From CAVPTL01 sp963794415 (lineage in GTDB: Bacteria; Actinomycetota; Thermoleophilia; Gaiellales; JAICJC01), in NCBI GenBank assembly GCA_963794415.1, contig CAWCDI010000001.1, positions 1,922,001-1,986,000 of the forward strand: a stretch of DNA of 64,000 nt. The letters run 5' to 3'. The position numbers and the translations under genes are program-made. Within the stretch, counting starts at the first letter, position 1. Each line of letters opens with the position of its first letter. A model generated the notes under the pieces. The model had not been told where the DNA came from. It made no database searches and saw only the letters and a list, made by a program, of their open reading frames with translations. This document shows positions 42,862 to 53,230 of this stretch, piece by piece.

Positions 42862-44133
42862 CTAGTCGTTTAGGTGCCAGATCGCCGGGTGTGCTAGCGG
42901 CGCTCTGGCTCCTCTACTGAAGGCACATCCTGAGCGGTAGCCCTCGGCCTGCGTCCGGTACATCTCGGCGTATGGGCCCTCGACCGATACCAGCTCGTCG
43001 TGGCTGCCCCACTGGGCGAGCCTGCCCTCGTGCATCACCGCCACCAGGTCGGCGGCGCGCACCGACGAGAACCGGTGCGAGACGATCACCGTGACGGTGC
43101 CGCTCGCGTCGTCGGCGGCCACGCGCGAGAACCACTCGTACACGCGTCGCTCGGACTCGACGTCCAGCGAGTAGGTGGGCTCGTCCAGCACCAGCACCAG
43201 CGGCTCCTCGCGCATCATCGAGCGGGCCAGCGCCACCTTCTGCCACTGCCCGCCCGAGAGGTCGATCCCGTCCAGGAACGCCCGGCCGAACGGCGTCTCG
43301 AGGCCTTCGGGCAGCTCGGCCTCCAGGTCGAGCACGTCTGCCCGCCCGAGGGCGGCGCGCACCTTGGCGGCGTCCTCGACGTCTGCGATGCGGCCCAGGC
43401 CGATGCTCTCGCGCGCGAGCACCTCGAACCGCACGAACTCCTGAAACGCGCCGGAGAGCCGCCCGCGCCAGGACGGCGCGTGGAGCTCGGCGAGATCCGT
43501 GCCGTCCACCGTGATCCGCCCGTTCGTGGGCCGGTGGAGGCCGCAGAGGAGCGATACCAGCGTGCTCTTGCCGGCGCCGTTCTCACCCACGATCGCGACC
43601 ACCGCCCCCGCGGGGAGGGTGAGCGAGACGTCGTCGATGGCGTCGCGGCCGGCGCCGGCGTAGCGAAACGAGACGTGCTCCAGCGCGATCCCGCTCGTGA
43701 CGCGATCGCCCGGCGCGATCGTCCCGCGCTCCTCCTGCTCGTCGGCGTACCGCACGATCCACGCGTAGTGGCGCATGGTCTCGACGATCCGAAAGAGATC
43801 GCCCGAGCTCGCCAGCACGCCGCCGATCTGGTTGTGCAGCTGCTGCCCGGCCGTGAGCACCAGGATCACCGAGCCGATGCTCGTGTCGCCGTGCAGCGCC
43901 TGCACCGTGACCAGCAGGAGGGCGCCGCCGAAGCCCAGCGTGAAGACGATGAGCGCAAGCGTCGAGACCACTGCGCCCTGCGTCTCGGCCTTCCACTGGC
44001 GGCCCATCGCCCGCTCCCACGCTGCCTGGTGGCGGCCGATCACCATGTCGCGCAGCCGCAGCACGCGCAGCTCGCCCGCCGACGGCGCATCCACCGAGAG
44101 CAGCGCGAAGCGCACCAGCGTCAGGTGTTCCAT
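42862..44133 (-). pseudogene. ABC exporter remnant lacking the N-terminal membrane half
   Basis: The frame holds the last membrane helices (TLALIVFTLGFGGALLLVTV) and a complete nucleotide-binding domain: Walker A IVGENGAGKSTL, signature LSGGQWQKVALARSM, Walker B LVLVLDEPTYSLD, H-loop VIVSHRFSS. Four or five helices normally before it are missing. The same frame continues upstream past a TGA (44155) into ALASPLYPVLSKVLIGNAMS, an exporter-like helix pair, then unrelated sequence. The C-terminus after QAEGYR is also not native. Decayed. Confidence 0.78.
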
Positions 44134-44463
44134 GTAGCGGGCCGCTCGACCCGGTCAAGCCGCGACGGACCTCGTCACTAATGACTCATCGACGGTTATC
44201 GTTACCCGTTCCCGATATTCCAGCCGTAGACCGAGGAGTAGCTCACGCAGACCCGTGCTGGGGCTCGAGATGAACGCGATTCGGGTGGCCGGTTCGGTCA
44301 TTACTGCTGCGTCGCCCGACATCGCGTTGCCGATCAGAACCTTGGAGAGAACCGGATAGAGCGGTGAAGCAAGTGCTGCGAGAAATCCGGGACCGAGACT
44401 CGCGTAAAAGCATTGACATCGGTGTGGCGTGCCTCCCACAACACACCTAGAGGCGTCTGTCAT

Positions 44464-45198
44464 AACCCTTGGTCGGCATCACCCCCGGCCATCGGGTAGA
44501 CCACGGCCTGCATCAGGGGCATCGCGGGGTAGGCACCGCTCGGTGCGAGCAGATTGCTCTGGGCCGTGCTCGACTACCGTACTGTAATCGACTACAAAGG
44601 TGTGATCGCACCGTCGCGCGACCGCAAGCGGCCGAGGCTGGCAGTGTAGCCGCGGAGCAGCGCAATCCTGCCAGTTGCGCCAACCCCAGGCGTCGGCGAC
44701 CGCATCAGGCGCCGAGCGCTCGATCCATCGCTGCCGCGAACTTCTCGCTGTGAAGACGGGTTATGTCGATAGCCAGCATCCATCCAGGATCACTCCAAGC
44801 CGCGCTGCGCCGTCGACTCTTCTCGTTACCAGTCACCTCAGGCGACGCTCGGCCAGCAAGATTACCTCCATTGACCTGAACGTCGCCGTCAGGGGAGCGA
44901 CGCACAGTATGCCGGTCGAAGGCTCACAGTTTCTGTCGCCCACGCGACATAGTTGACGCGTTCACTTAGTAACTCTCCTGTCAGTATTAGCCCGACCGGT
45001 AGCAACCAGCTAGACCGCTAGCGCCACCCATTCTTGTTGAAGCTGCTGCAAGCATGCTACCGAATGCAACGCAGAGCTGTCGGGTGCGTCGGCGATTGGC
45101 AACACACCGGTCGAATGTCTCTAGAGTCACGCAAGTACGCTCGGCGGCGTGTAGCGCGACGGGGCGAATACACCGTCAAATGCGTGTCGCTCTATTAT
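44464..45198. other. 735-base stretch without a supported gene
   Basis: Short frames on both strands with no family features; AT content is visibly higher than in the backbone. No tRNA or array seen. Confidence 0.4.
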
Positions 45199-45945
45199 CT
45201 AGCTTGCCGACGTACGCATAGGAACGTCCGAGGAGATATATGTGCCTCGGTTCTCGCCGTTGCAGATTGCGGAGATGGCGCCCGCTTCGTCGAAGTCGAA
45301 AACGTGCAACGGAATGTTGTGGTCGCGGGCTAGGAGGATCGCGCCTTGATCCATCACCCGCAGATCCTGGCGGATGATGTCCTGGTAGCCGAGGGAGATG
45401 TACTTCTGAGCGGCTGGGTTCAAACGGGGATCTGAGTCGTACACACCAGCCGCCCCGTGTTTAGCCAGCAGGATGGCGTCGGCGCCGAGTTCGATTGCAC
45501 GCTGAACAGCCGGATAGTCGGTTGTCACAAACGGTTGCCCAATTCCGCAAGCGAGAATCACCATTCGGTCACGAGCCAAATGAGTCAGCGCCCGAAGTCG
45601 GATGAACGGCTCGGCCATGCTCGGCATCGGAAGAGCGGTCATGAGTCTCACGTCTTCCAGGCCACCTTGCTTGAGAATGTCGCGAAGCAAAATTCCGTTC
45701 ATGACCGTACCGAGCATTCCGATGCTGTCGGCCTCGGCGCGATCGATGCCCCAATCGTCGGCGAGGTTGCCTCGAAAGAAGTTTCCGCCTCCGACTACAA
45801 CAGCTAGTTCGACCCCAATGTCGCGAGTCGCTTGAAGCTCGTCGGCGACATAGCGCAGGGCCCTTGAATCCAGGCCAACGGGGTCGGGGCCGGCAAACGC
45901 GCGGCCGCTTAGTTTGACGACGACTCTGCGGTATCGGAGTGGCAT
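45199..45945 (-). CDS. pyrH: uridylate kinase (UMP kinase), stand-alone copy
   Basis: A 248-residue amino-acid-kinase-fold UMP kinase that converts UMP to UDP. Motifs: VVVKLSGRAFAGPDP, VVVGGGNFFRG (phosphate binding), GIDRAEADSIGMLGTVMN, QPFVTTDYPAVQRAIELGAD and LLAKHGAAGVYDSDPRLNPA. AAGGA precedes the ATG. Core pyrH normally lies in rpsB-tsf-pyrH-frr; here it is alone, in decayed accessory DNA of lower GC. It is therefore probably a second, horizontally acquired copy rather than the essential one. Confidence 0.88.
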   Translation of the reverse strand: MPLRYRRVVVKLSGRAFAGPDPVGLDSRALRYVADELQATRDIGVELAVVVGGGNFFRGNLADDWGIDRAEADSIGMLGTVMNGILLRDILKQGGLEDVRLMTALPMPSMAEPFIRLRALTHLARDRMVILACGIGQPFVTTDYPAVQRAIELGADAILLAKHGAAGVYDSDPRLNPAAQKYISLGYQDIIRQDLRVMDQGAILLARDHNIPLHVFDFDEAGAISAICNGENRGTYISSDVPMRTSAS

Positions 45946-46185
45946 TTCAACATCCTTTGTATTGGCGGCTCCGTCAGTCTGGAGAGCGGAGCCCGACTCG
46001 CCGCGGAGTCGTGTCCGCGTCGGAGGTTAGCCGATGTCGGGCGTCGGTCGCCACGCGCCCACAGACGCGACATCAGGAGACTCCGCCGGTTCGCCGGCCA
46101 GAGGATGACGTCGGGTTGTGGTTCACCGATCTTCTACGCGAGCGAATTTGCGCGCTGCTCGTGACGCTCAATCCGTAGGGGTCAC

Positions 46186-46212
46186 TGGGCTTGCCCCGGT
46201 AGCGTTGACACT
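46186..46212 (+). repeat. left terminal inverted repeat of the IS
   Basis: TGGGCTTGCCCCGGTAGCG then TTGACACT; matches the complement of the right end at 47428-47454 except for a few central bases. Confidence 0.85.
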
Positions 46213-46252
46213 CTGAGATTGGGCGTTTTGGCGTCTGGAGAGGAGTGTTTTT

Positions 46253-46537
46253 GTGCCGAGGTATACGCGGGAGTTTCGGGTTGAGGCGGTGCGGTTGTTT
46301 CGGTCGGAGGGTCGGTCGTTTGAGCTGCTCGCGAAGGAGCTTGGGATCGCGCCGGAGTCGTTGCGGCGGTGGGTGCGTCAGGCGGATATCGATGCTGGGC
46401 TGCGGGAGGGCTCCTCGAGTGAGGAGTTGGATGAGTTGCGTCGGTTGCGCCGTGAGAATCGGGTGTTGCGAGAGGAGAGGGAGATTCTCCGTAAGGCAGC
46501 GGTTTTCTTCGCCAGGGAGAGCGAGGCACCGAGATGA
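46253..46537 (+). CDS. IS3 family transposase OrfA
   Basis: 94 residues, GTG start with AGGAG upstream. Helix-turn-helix RSFELLAKELGIAPESLRRW followed by a leucine-zipper helix DELRRLRRENRVLREEREIL, as in OrfA proteins that pair with OrfB. Ends ATGA overlapping orfB, allowing a programmed -1 frameshift to give the fused transposase. Confidence 0.9.
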   Translation: MPRYTREFRVEAVRLFRSEGRSFELLAKELGIAPESLRRWVRQADIDAGLREGSSSEELDELRRLRRENRVLREEREILRKAAVFFARESEAPR

Positions 46538-47421
46538 AGTTTCGGTTTGTCGCGGCGCAGAGAGCACAGCACAAGGTCTCCCGGCTGTGTGAGGTGGTGG
46601 GCGTGGCGCGTCAGGGCTTTTACGCGTGGCAGAAGCGCGCTGTGAGCCCGCGTCGGGTCGAGGACGAGCGGCTGAAGGCGTTGATCACCAGTTCGTATGA
46701 GGCCAGCCGTGAGTCGTATGGGGCGCCGCGTATCTGGGAGGACCTGTTTGAGGCCGGTGAGCGCGTGGGACGAAAGCGGGTGGCGCGGTTGATGCAAGAG
46801 CTTGGCATCCAGGGCGTCTCTCGCCGGCGTCGCTTGACGCGAACAACTGTCAAGGCGGAAGAGGCCAAGGCGGCGCCCGACCTGGTGAAGCGGCGTTTCC
46901 GCGCTGATCGGCCCGACCAGGTTTGGGCGGCTGACATCACCTATATCCCCACGCACGAGGGGTGGCTCTTCCTGGCGGTCGTGATCGATGTCTGCTCGCG
47001 CAAGGTGGTGGGCTGGTCGATGCGCCAAGACCTCGACGCGGCGATCGTGGTCGATGCCGTGTCGATGGCCGTGACCCGCCGAAGGCCGCCGGCAGGCGTG
47101 GTGCACCACTCCGATCGCGGCAGCCAGTACACCAGCCTGGCACTGGGAAAAACGCTCAGAGACTCCGGCATCGTGGCGAGCATGGGAAGTCGCGGCGACG
47201 CCTACGACAACGCGCTTGCCGAGAGCTTCATGTCCACCATCAAGCTCGAGCTGATCAATCGCCAAACCTGGACCAGCCGAGACCAAGCCAGGCTCCAGGT
47301 CTTCAGCTACATCGAGAGCTTCTACAACCCCCTGCGCCGCCACTCCAGCCTCGGAATGCGCAGCCCAGACGAATACGAGAAACTACAAAAAACCAACCCC
47401 ACGGCGGCCACAGCCGCCTAA
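46534..47421 (+). CDS. IS3 family transposase OrfB (DDE integrase domain)
   Basis: 295 residues. The DDE triad is intact: D134 in WAADITYIPTHEG, D194 in VHHSDRGSQYTS, E230 in YDNALAESFMSTIKLEL. N-terminal HTH_21 segment (YEASRESYGAPRIWEDLFEA). Complete and probably active. Confidence 0.93.
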   Translation: MKFRFVAAQRAQHKVSRLCEVVGVARQGFYAWQKRAVSPRRVEDERLKALITSSYEASRESYGAPRIWEDLFEAGERVGRKRVARLMQELGIQGVSRRRRLTRTTVKAEEAKAAPDLVKRRFRADRPDQVWAADITYIPTHEGWLFLAVVIDVCSRKVVGWSMRQDLDAAIVVDAVSMAVTRRRPPAGVVHHSDRGSQYTSLALGKTLRDSGIVASMGSRGDAYDNALAESFMSTIKLELINRQTWTSRDQARLQVFSYIESFYNPLRRHSSLGMRSPDEYEKLQKTNPTAATAA

Positions 47422-47427
47422 ACCAAA

Positions 47428-47454
47428 AGTGTCAACCAAAACGGGGCAAGCCCA
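47428..47454 (+). repeat. right terminal inverted repeat of the IS
   Basis: Begins AGTGTCAAC and ends CGGGGCAAGCCCA, the complement of the left end, directly after the orfB stop. Confidence 0.85.
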
Positions 47455-47633
47455 CAAGCCCACGACCCCCCACCCTGGCGCCACTAACCCCCGCCCGCAA
47501 GCCCAGCGGGCGTGAGATCGACACACCGATTCGCGCCGCGCCAGCCAGCCGCGCGACCACCGCTTGATCACACCCGCCTGGCAGAGCTATGACACCGCTG
47601 CAACGATCACCCGAACCCTGGAGGAGGCGTCGC

Positions 47634-48812
47634 ATGGCCAGAGGCTCAGAACCATCCGCCCGCGCCAACGAGCGCTGCGCAACCGGTGTCCTTCGCCGCC
47701 ACCAAACCGGCTGCAGCTACCCCACCACCGGCCGCTGCTCGTGCACGCCCAGATATCAAGCCCAAGTCTGGTCACGAAAAGACCAGCGCCCCGTACGCCG
47801 CTCCTTCACCACCCTCAAAGCCGCCAAGACGTGGCGCGACCAAGCCCGCGCCGAGCGCGGCCAGCTTCGCGCACCAAGCGAACACACCCTCAACCAAGCC
47901 GCCGACCAGTGGCTCACCGCAGCCCGCAAGGGGGTGGTGCGAACGCGAAGCGGCTACCCCTACAAGCCCTCAGCGATCCGCAGCTACCGCCAAGCCCTCG
48001 ACGCACACATCCTGCCCCAGCTGGGCCACATGCGCCTCACAGCCGTCACCCGACACCACATCCAAGACATCGCGGACACGCTCGTCGCCGGCGGCGCCGC
48101 ACCCAGCACCGTCCGAAACGCCGTCCTGCCCTTGCGCGCGATCTACCGCCACGAACACCACCGAGAAACCGTCTCCCAAAACCCCACCAAACACCTCCTC
48201 CTCCCAGCCTCACGCCACAAAGCGCGCCGCATCGCCCGCCCCGACGAAGCCGCCACCCTCATCGCAGCCCTCCCCCTCAAAGACCAAGCCCTCTGGGCCA
48301 CCGCCTTCTACGCCGGCCTTCGCCGCGGCGAACTCCAAGCACTCCGCTGGCAGGACATCGACCTCGACCAAAACCTCGTCCACGTGACCCGAAGCTGGGA
48401 CCGCGTTGAAGGCCCCGTCGCCCCCAAGAGCAGCGCCGGTACCCGTCGTATTCCCCTTACCCACACCCTGCGCCACCACCTCGTCGCTCACCGCCTCAAA
48501 CACCCCCACACCCAACCCGCTGACCTCGCCCTCGGTCACACCGCGACCCAACCGTTCACGCCCGTCCCCACGCTCAACCGCGCCCGAGGCGCGTGGCGCC
48601 AAGCCAAGCTGGGGCCGATCCTCCTGCACGAATGCCGACACACCTACGCAAGCTTCATGATCGCAGCCGGCATCAACCCCAAAGCCCTCCAAACCTACAT
48701 GGGCCACGCCTCCATCACCATCACCCTCGACCGCTACGGCCACCTCCTCCCCGGAAACGAACACCAAGCAGCAAGCCTGCTCGAAACCCTGCTCAAGGGC
48801 TCGATCGGCTAG
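47634..48812 (+). CDS. tyrosine recombinase / integrase (second)
   Basis: 392 residues from ATG 47634, preceded by GGAGGAGG. Cys-rich N-terminal arm (CATGVLRRHQTGCSYPTTGR), core-binding domain about 80-175, then catalytic R230 (YAGLRRGELQALRW), K264, H332 and R335 (LLHECRHTYASFM), H358 (YMGHASITITLDRYG) and Y368. Intact. Very C-rich, G-poor coding strand unlike other genes here. It could belong to a second integrated element whose body is the RHS region or the decayed DNA to the left; no att pair found for it. Confidence 0.9.
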   Translation: MARGSEPSARANERCATGVLRRHQTGCSYPTTGRCSCTPRYQAQVWSRKDQRPVRRSFTTLKAAKTWRDQARAERGQLRAPSEHTLNQAADQWLTAARKGVVRTRSGYPYKPSAIRSYRQALDAHILPQLGHMRLTAVTRHHIQDIADTLVAGGAAPSTVRNAVLPLRAIYRHEHHRETVSQNPTKHLLLPASRHKARRIARPDEAATLIAALPLKDQALWATAFYAGLRRGELQALRWQDIDLDQNLVHVTRSWDRVEGPVAPKSSAGTRRIPLTHTLRHHLVAHRLKHPHTQPADLALGHTATQPFTPVPTLNRARGAWRQAKLGPILLHECRHTYASFMIAAGINPKALQTYMGHASITITLDRYGHLLPGNEHQAASLLETLLKGSIG

Positions 48813-48996
48813 CGGGCTTGAGTTCGGGAACCCGTCGTGGCCGGAGAACTCCCGTGATTGGCAATGGCATAGGAGTGGCGCGACCTCTTTGGCCAGGGGC
48901 ACCCGGAGCTCTCGTAGCTACTTGACGTTTACCCTTCTATGACGGAGCGTTGGTCGGTTTGATCGGTTCCGTCGCCGAGTTGTTGGGCCGTTGGGG

Positions 48997-49335
48997 CTAG
49001 ATATCACTGCTCGTAGAGTTGGCATTAATGCAGACTTGGAGTCGAGTGATGACAGTATCAAGATGATTTACAACGAAGATCTCTTCGCGTCCGTCGCGAA
49101 GCGCGACACGTAAGCGGATTCTCATTCCACCTTCGAAAACCTTCCAGCTTCGCGGCTTCTTTCCGACACTCCGAATCTCTGCGAGTGGTACATGCCACGG
49201 CGCGTGGCCGTTCTTGGTCTCTCGTTCTGTCGGATCGAACCACAACCCGTCGCTGCCAATCCGGAGATGACCGCCGATGGCTTCACCATCGGCGACCCGA
49301 TTCGCGCCGACCCTGAATCCGTCGCCGAAGTTCAT
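48997..49335 (-). CDS. GRAM/PH-like small protein, 112 aa
   Basis: Starts MNFGDGFRVGANRVADGEAI at ATG 49335, a beta-rich pattern: GGHLRIGSDGLWFDPTERET, WHVPLAEIRSVGKKPRSWKV, RIRLRVALRDGREEIFVVNH. This resembles GRAM/PH-like domains that bind lipids or proteins. The longer frame upstream has no homology. Lies just downstream of the membrane protein at 49385, same strand as the RHS gene. Confidence 0.6.
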   Translation of the reverse strand: MNFGDGFRVGANRVADGEAIGGHLRIGSDGLWFDPTERETKNGHAPWHVPLAEIRSVGKKPRSWKVFEGGMRIRLRVALRDGREEIFVVNHLDTVITRLQVCINANSTSSDI

Positions 49336-49384
49336 CGGCACCCAAATTCGCCGGGGGAAGGGAGGCTCGGACTTACCCGGGCCA

Positions 49385-49792
49385 TCAATTTGAGCCGTGC
49401 CGCGTTCGGCCCAAGATACTGTCGAAGCAGTCGACGACAAATCCGGGTTCCTCGCGGAAGCGCGGAGGAACCAGAAAGCTCGGCTTGTTGAACAGAAACT
49501 CGACAACGGCGAGCACGATCAATGCGGCGAGAGTCGCCGTGAGAACACTGCTTATTGTCGAGGTGCCTGTAGTGAGAGATCCCGCTCCTATAAGCAGGGA
49601 TACGTTGCATGCGATAAGGGCTATGACATGAAGCTCTCGACGTGTCGCGCGGTTGACAATGCGAGGTGCAAAACGGTTCAACTCATCACTATCCAATGCC
49701 GCGATTTGGCCGGTCCAGAAAACCTTGGCGACGAAGACCAGGGTTAACATAATGCCAAGGCAACCCGTGGCAATCCAGATTAGTCCAGACAT
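49385..49792 (-). CDS. small membrane protein, candidate RHS immunity protein, 135 aa
   Basis: MSGLIWIATGCLGIMLTLVF opens a first membrane helix. Two more follow at about 56-75 (VIALIACNVSLLIGAGSL) and 81-101 (SSVLTATLAALIVLAVVEFL). It starts 16 bases after the RHS stop on the same strand, the usual place for an immunity gene, and an integral membrane immunity protein would suit a pore-forming toxin tip. No family match recognised; role inferred from position. Confidence 0.6.
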   Translation of the reverse strand: MSGLIWIATGCLGIMLTLVFVAKVFWTGQIAALDSDELNRFAPRIVNRATRRELHVIALIACNVSLLIGAGSLTTGTSTISSVLTATLAALIVLAVVEFLFNKPSFLVPPRFREEPGFVVDCFDSILGRTRHGSN

Positions 49793-49808
49793 ATCTCGCC
49801 TTCCCACC

Positions 49809-52800
49809 TCAACCGAGAAATCCAATCGCAGCATTGATAGTTGAATCGATTCCGTTGTGGTATTTATCGTAGATTCTCTCTCCGGCTGCGGCGCCGAGGA
49901 CACTTCCGGAGAAGCCGCCAATCGCCGCGCCCCCGGCACCGCCGGCCGCGGTACCGATGACAGGTAACTCCGATCCCGCGATTCCGCCGACGACGGCACC
50001 ACCCGCAGCACTTAGCCCTCCTACCACAGCCGCGCCTCCTGCAGCGAAGAGACCCCGTTCGACAGATGACCGGACAGAGGCTCCGTCCAAAAGGCTTTGA
50101 CCCGCGATGAGGACGCCGGTTAGAGGCAGGCTCAGTTTTTCCAACCCGGCAAGTGCATCGGCGCTGGCGGCGAGCGAACGTCCATCTGACATGAGCCGAG
50201 CGCCGCCTGATCGATCGAACGCGGTGGCCCCCCACGCCATCATCCTCCCGCCTGAGCGCATTTGCCACCGCCCGTACGCACCGGTCATACCTCGTAGAAA
50301 CCCGAGTCCACCAATCGCGGAATCCACAGCTGCAAGGACAGCCGGTCGGGGGGCGGGGTGCGGCGGCGGCGGCGTCCATATCGGTCCTGCCATTGCCTGA
50401 GCTTCGAAGCTGTGCGTATATTCCGAGGCTTCGTAGGCCGAAGATTGTTCAGACCAGGCGTTGTGTGTTTGAGCAGCGCGGGTATTGCCGGGCAGAAGTG
50501 TGTGTCGGCAACTCGCGTCGAAGCAAGCCGCTTGCCCTGTGGGGTCTGTTCCTTGCACAGGGGCGTCCTGCGCATATGAGTACTGGTTTTGGCTTAGTGG
50601 GTCCTGCGGCGTGCCGGCGACAGTGTCTTGGGTCATGAATCTGCCTTGCGATGGGTCGTACAGGCGAGTGCCCATGTCGGTGAGCCCCGTGATGGGGTCG
50701 AGTGGCTGGGATTGGTAGGCGAGCAGGCTGGAGGTGGCGTCTGTGCCGACGGCGGTCTGGTTTCCCCATGGGTCGTAGCTGATCGTGCCCTTGGCCACGT
50801 GTGAGGCGTCGGTTAGCAGGGCGAGGTTTCCGTGTGGATCTTGCTGGTAGTAGCGTTTGGTGAGCGAGACGCGTTGTCCGAGGACTCCCATGAGGCTTTG
50901 AGCATAGTCGGTGGGGGTGCCGGAGCCGATCGTCTGGGTGACGGGATTCTGTGAGGTGCCGTCGTAGATGAAGCTGGTGGTGGTGCCGGCGGTGGTGGAG
51001 GACATGGTGCGGTTGAGCGCGTCGTAGGCGTATGTGACGGCGGTGCCGCTAATGGTGGCGCTCGTGACTCGTCCCCAGGCGTCGTAGAGGAAGGTTTTGC
51101 TGGATCCCACGGTCCACAACTGGTTTTGTGGGGTCCAGGTGTAGCTGGTCGAGCCGACCGTCGCGAGCCGGTCTGCTTGGTCGTAGGTGGACGTGACTGG
51201 TGTTCCCGCTCCGATCTGGACGCTGGTTCGGTTTCCGGCGCCGTCGTAGCCGTAGGTGGTGGTGGGCTGTGCGGAGCCGCCGCTGGGCGTGTAGGCGCTG
51301 GTCTTGAGCTCGCCGGCGGGGGTGTAGGTGTAGGCCCAGGCGCCGGTCGCATTGCCACCGCTGCCTGAGACGGTTGGGTAGGTCTGTGAGAGTGCGGATT
51401 CCTGGCCGAGGTTGTTGTAGGAGACGCCGAAGTTGAGCACGCTTGCTCCGCCTCCGGTAGGGGCGGCTGAGAGGCTGACCAGACGGTTATCCGTGTCGTA
51501 GGTGTATCCGGTGGTGAGGCCGGAGGGGTCTGAGCGCGCGGTGACCTGGCCGCCGGCGTTGTAGGAGTAGGTGGTGGCGCTGGTGGAGAACGGGTCGCCG
51601 ACGGAGTTGATGCGCCCGGTGGTGGAGTCGTAGCCGTAGTTGATGGTGGTTGCGGTTCCGGTGCCGCGCGAGTGGGTGGTCGAGGCGAGCTTCTCGGTCG
51701 CCGCGGTGTAGGTGTATGAGGTGGAGATGCCGGTGCCTTCGGTGACGGAGTCAACCAGGGTCGGGTCGCCGGTGTTGTAGGCGATCGACACAGTCGGGCC
51801 GCTCGAGCCTTCTGCCGCCGAGGTCATACCGGAGATGGGGCTTGAGGTGAACGTCTCGACGTCTGACTGGGTGCCGGTCGAGCACAGCGACGCGCTGGGC
51901 ACGGTGTAGCGGCTGGTCTGGGCGCCGAAGTCGTCGTAGGTGTAGCAGCGAATGGCTGCACCGCTTCCCGGCGGCGCCGCCGACGCGAGTTCGCCGTCGT
52001 CGTCGTAGGAGTACTGCGTCTCGTTGGGCGCGCTTCCGGTGCCGTTGGGGTACTGGTAGGTCGCGGTCTGCTGGCCGAGGCCGTTGAAGACCGAGTCGTG
52101 GATGTTTCCGTTGGGCTCGGTCATCCGTACCATCTGGCCGGCGGCGTCGTAGACGTACTGCCAGTCGACGTTTGTGCCGCTGGGTCCGGGCGCGTCCACT
52201 TGGGTGACGCGGTTTTCACCGTCGATTGAGTAGGTGGTGACGTTGCTGGCCGGGTCTGTCACGGTATCGAGCGCGCCGGTGCGGTAGTAGGTCATGGTGC
52301 TGGTCTCGCTGGCGCCGGTCAGGCTGGTGGGCGACGTGGCTCCGCTTGGTGTGGTGACGGTTGCCTGCTCGCCCCACGCGTCGTAGGTAGTGCTGGTGGT
52401 CGACCCGTTGGGATCGGTGGTGGACGTGAGCCGGTCGCTGGTGTCGTAGACGTTTGTGGTGGGCGTGAGGGGGGTGGCGCCGCTTTGGGTGCCGACCTGG
52501 GTGTACAAGACCTGGCCGCGGAGGCTGTTGGTGGTGGTGGTCTGGACGCCGTCGGGTGTCTTTACCGAGCTGGTCAGGAACCCATTGTCGGTGATCTGGG
52601 TGGCTGGCTGGTCGTAGGTGTAGATGGTCGAAGTTCGCCCAGATCCGGGCGCGGTGGTGGACGCGACGCGGTTTTCGGCGTCGTAGCTGGTTGTCCATGT
52701 CCAGTTGGAGCCGTTCCAGGCCTTGTTCACGCTGGTCTTGTTCCCGTTGGCGTCATAGCCGTAGGTGATCGTCTCTGGCAGTGATCCGGTGGAGTCGATC

Positions 52801-53230
52801 TTGGTGGTCGTGATGGCGCCTGCCGGGGTGTAGTCGTTGTCGGTGACCCGGCCGAGCGGGTCAGTGTCGGTGTCTACTGCGCCGATGTTGGTGTAAGTGG
52901 TGGTGGTCGGGCTTGATTGACCGACGCGCTGGCTGGTCAGGACCTGGCCGAGCTGGTTATACGTCTCGTCGGTCTCCTGATCCTCGGAGCTGGTCTGCTT
53001 GCCGACCGATAGCGCGGGGACGGAGGCGATGGTCTTTGTGATGTCGCCGAACCAGTCGCAGGTGTAGCTGGTCTCGTCTCCGTCTTGATTGGTGACGGTG
53101 GAGGTGCATGGCGTGCAGTCTGTGCCGAAGGTGCATGACCCGCCGCTGGCGGTGGTGGCGTTGTAGGTGGTGGTGGTCGTCTCGGCGTGGGCGGTTCCGG
53201 CGGCGATGGTGTCGGTGAGAACGCGGCCCA
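49809..53230 (-). CDS. RHS-repeat protein, C-terminal part (after frameshift)
   Basis: The largest in-frame ATG gives 973 residues (from 52730), but the frame is open back to the frameshift at about 53231. Dozens of YD-repeats (TTYGYDGAGNRTSVQIGAG, YTYDTDNRLVSLSA) end in the RHS core: GLTDMGTRLYDPSQGRFMTQ and DPTGQ. A 240-residue variable tip follows: Cys-containing start, a helical RMMAWGATAFDRSGGARLMS, then a glycine-zipper segment (GAAVVGGLSAAGGAVVGGIA). The glycine-rich tip suggests membrane insertion, like pore-forming polymorphic toxins. Confidence 0.85.

Larger units (their letters stand above)
46186..47454 (+). mobile_element. IS3-family insertion sequence, complete
   Basis: About 1.27 kb with two transposase frames and terminal inverted repeats TGGGCTTGCCCCG at the left (46186-) and its complement CGGGGCAAGCCCA at the right (-47454), with weaker pairing further in. 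Both frames intact and overlapping by four bases. No convincing target-site duplication was found. Confidence 0.9.

Noticed and set aside
46181..47459. Target-site duplication of the IS3 element
   Set aside because: Flanking CAC and CAA do not match; no clear 3-4 base duplication.
48813..48996. tRNA or att-like hairpin after the second integrase
   Set aside because: No cloverleaf pairing and no repeat elsewhere in the window.
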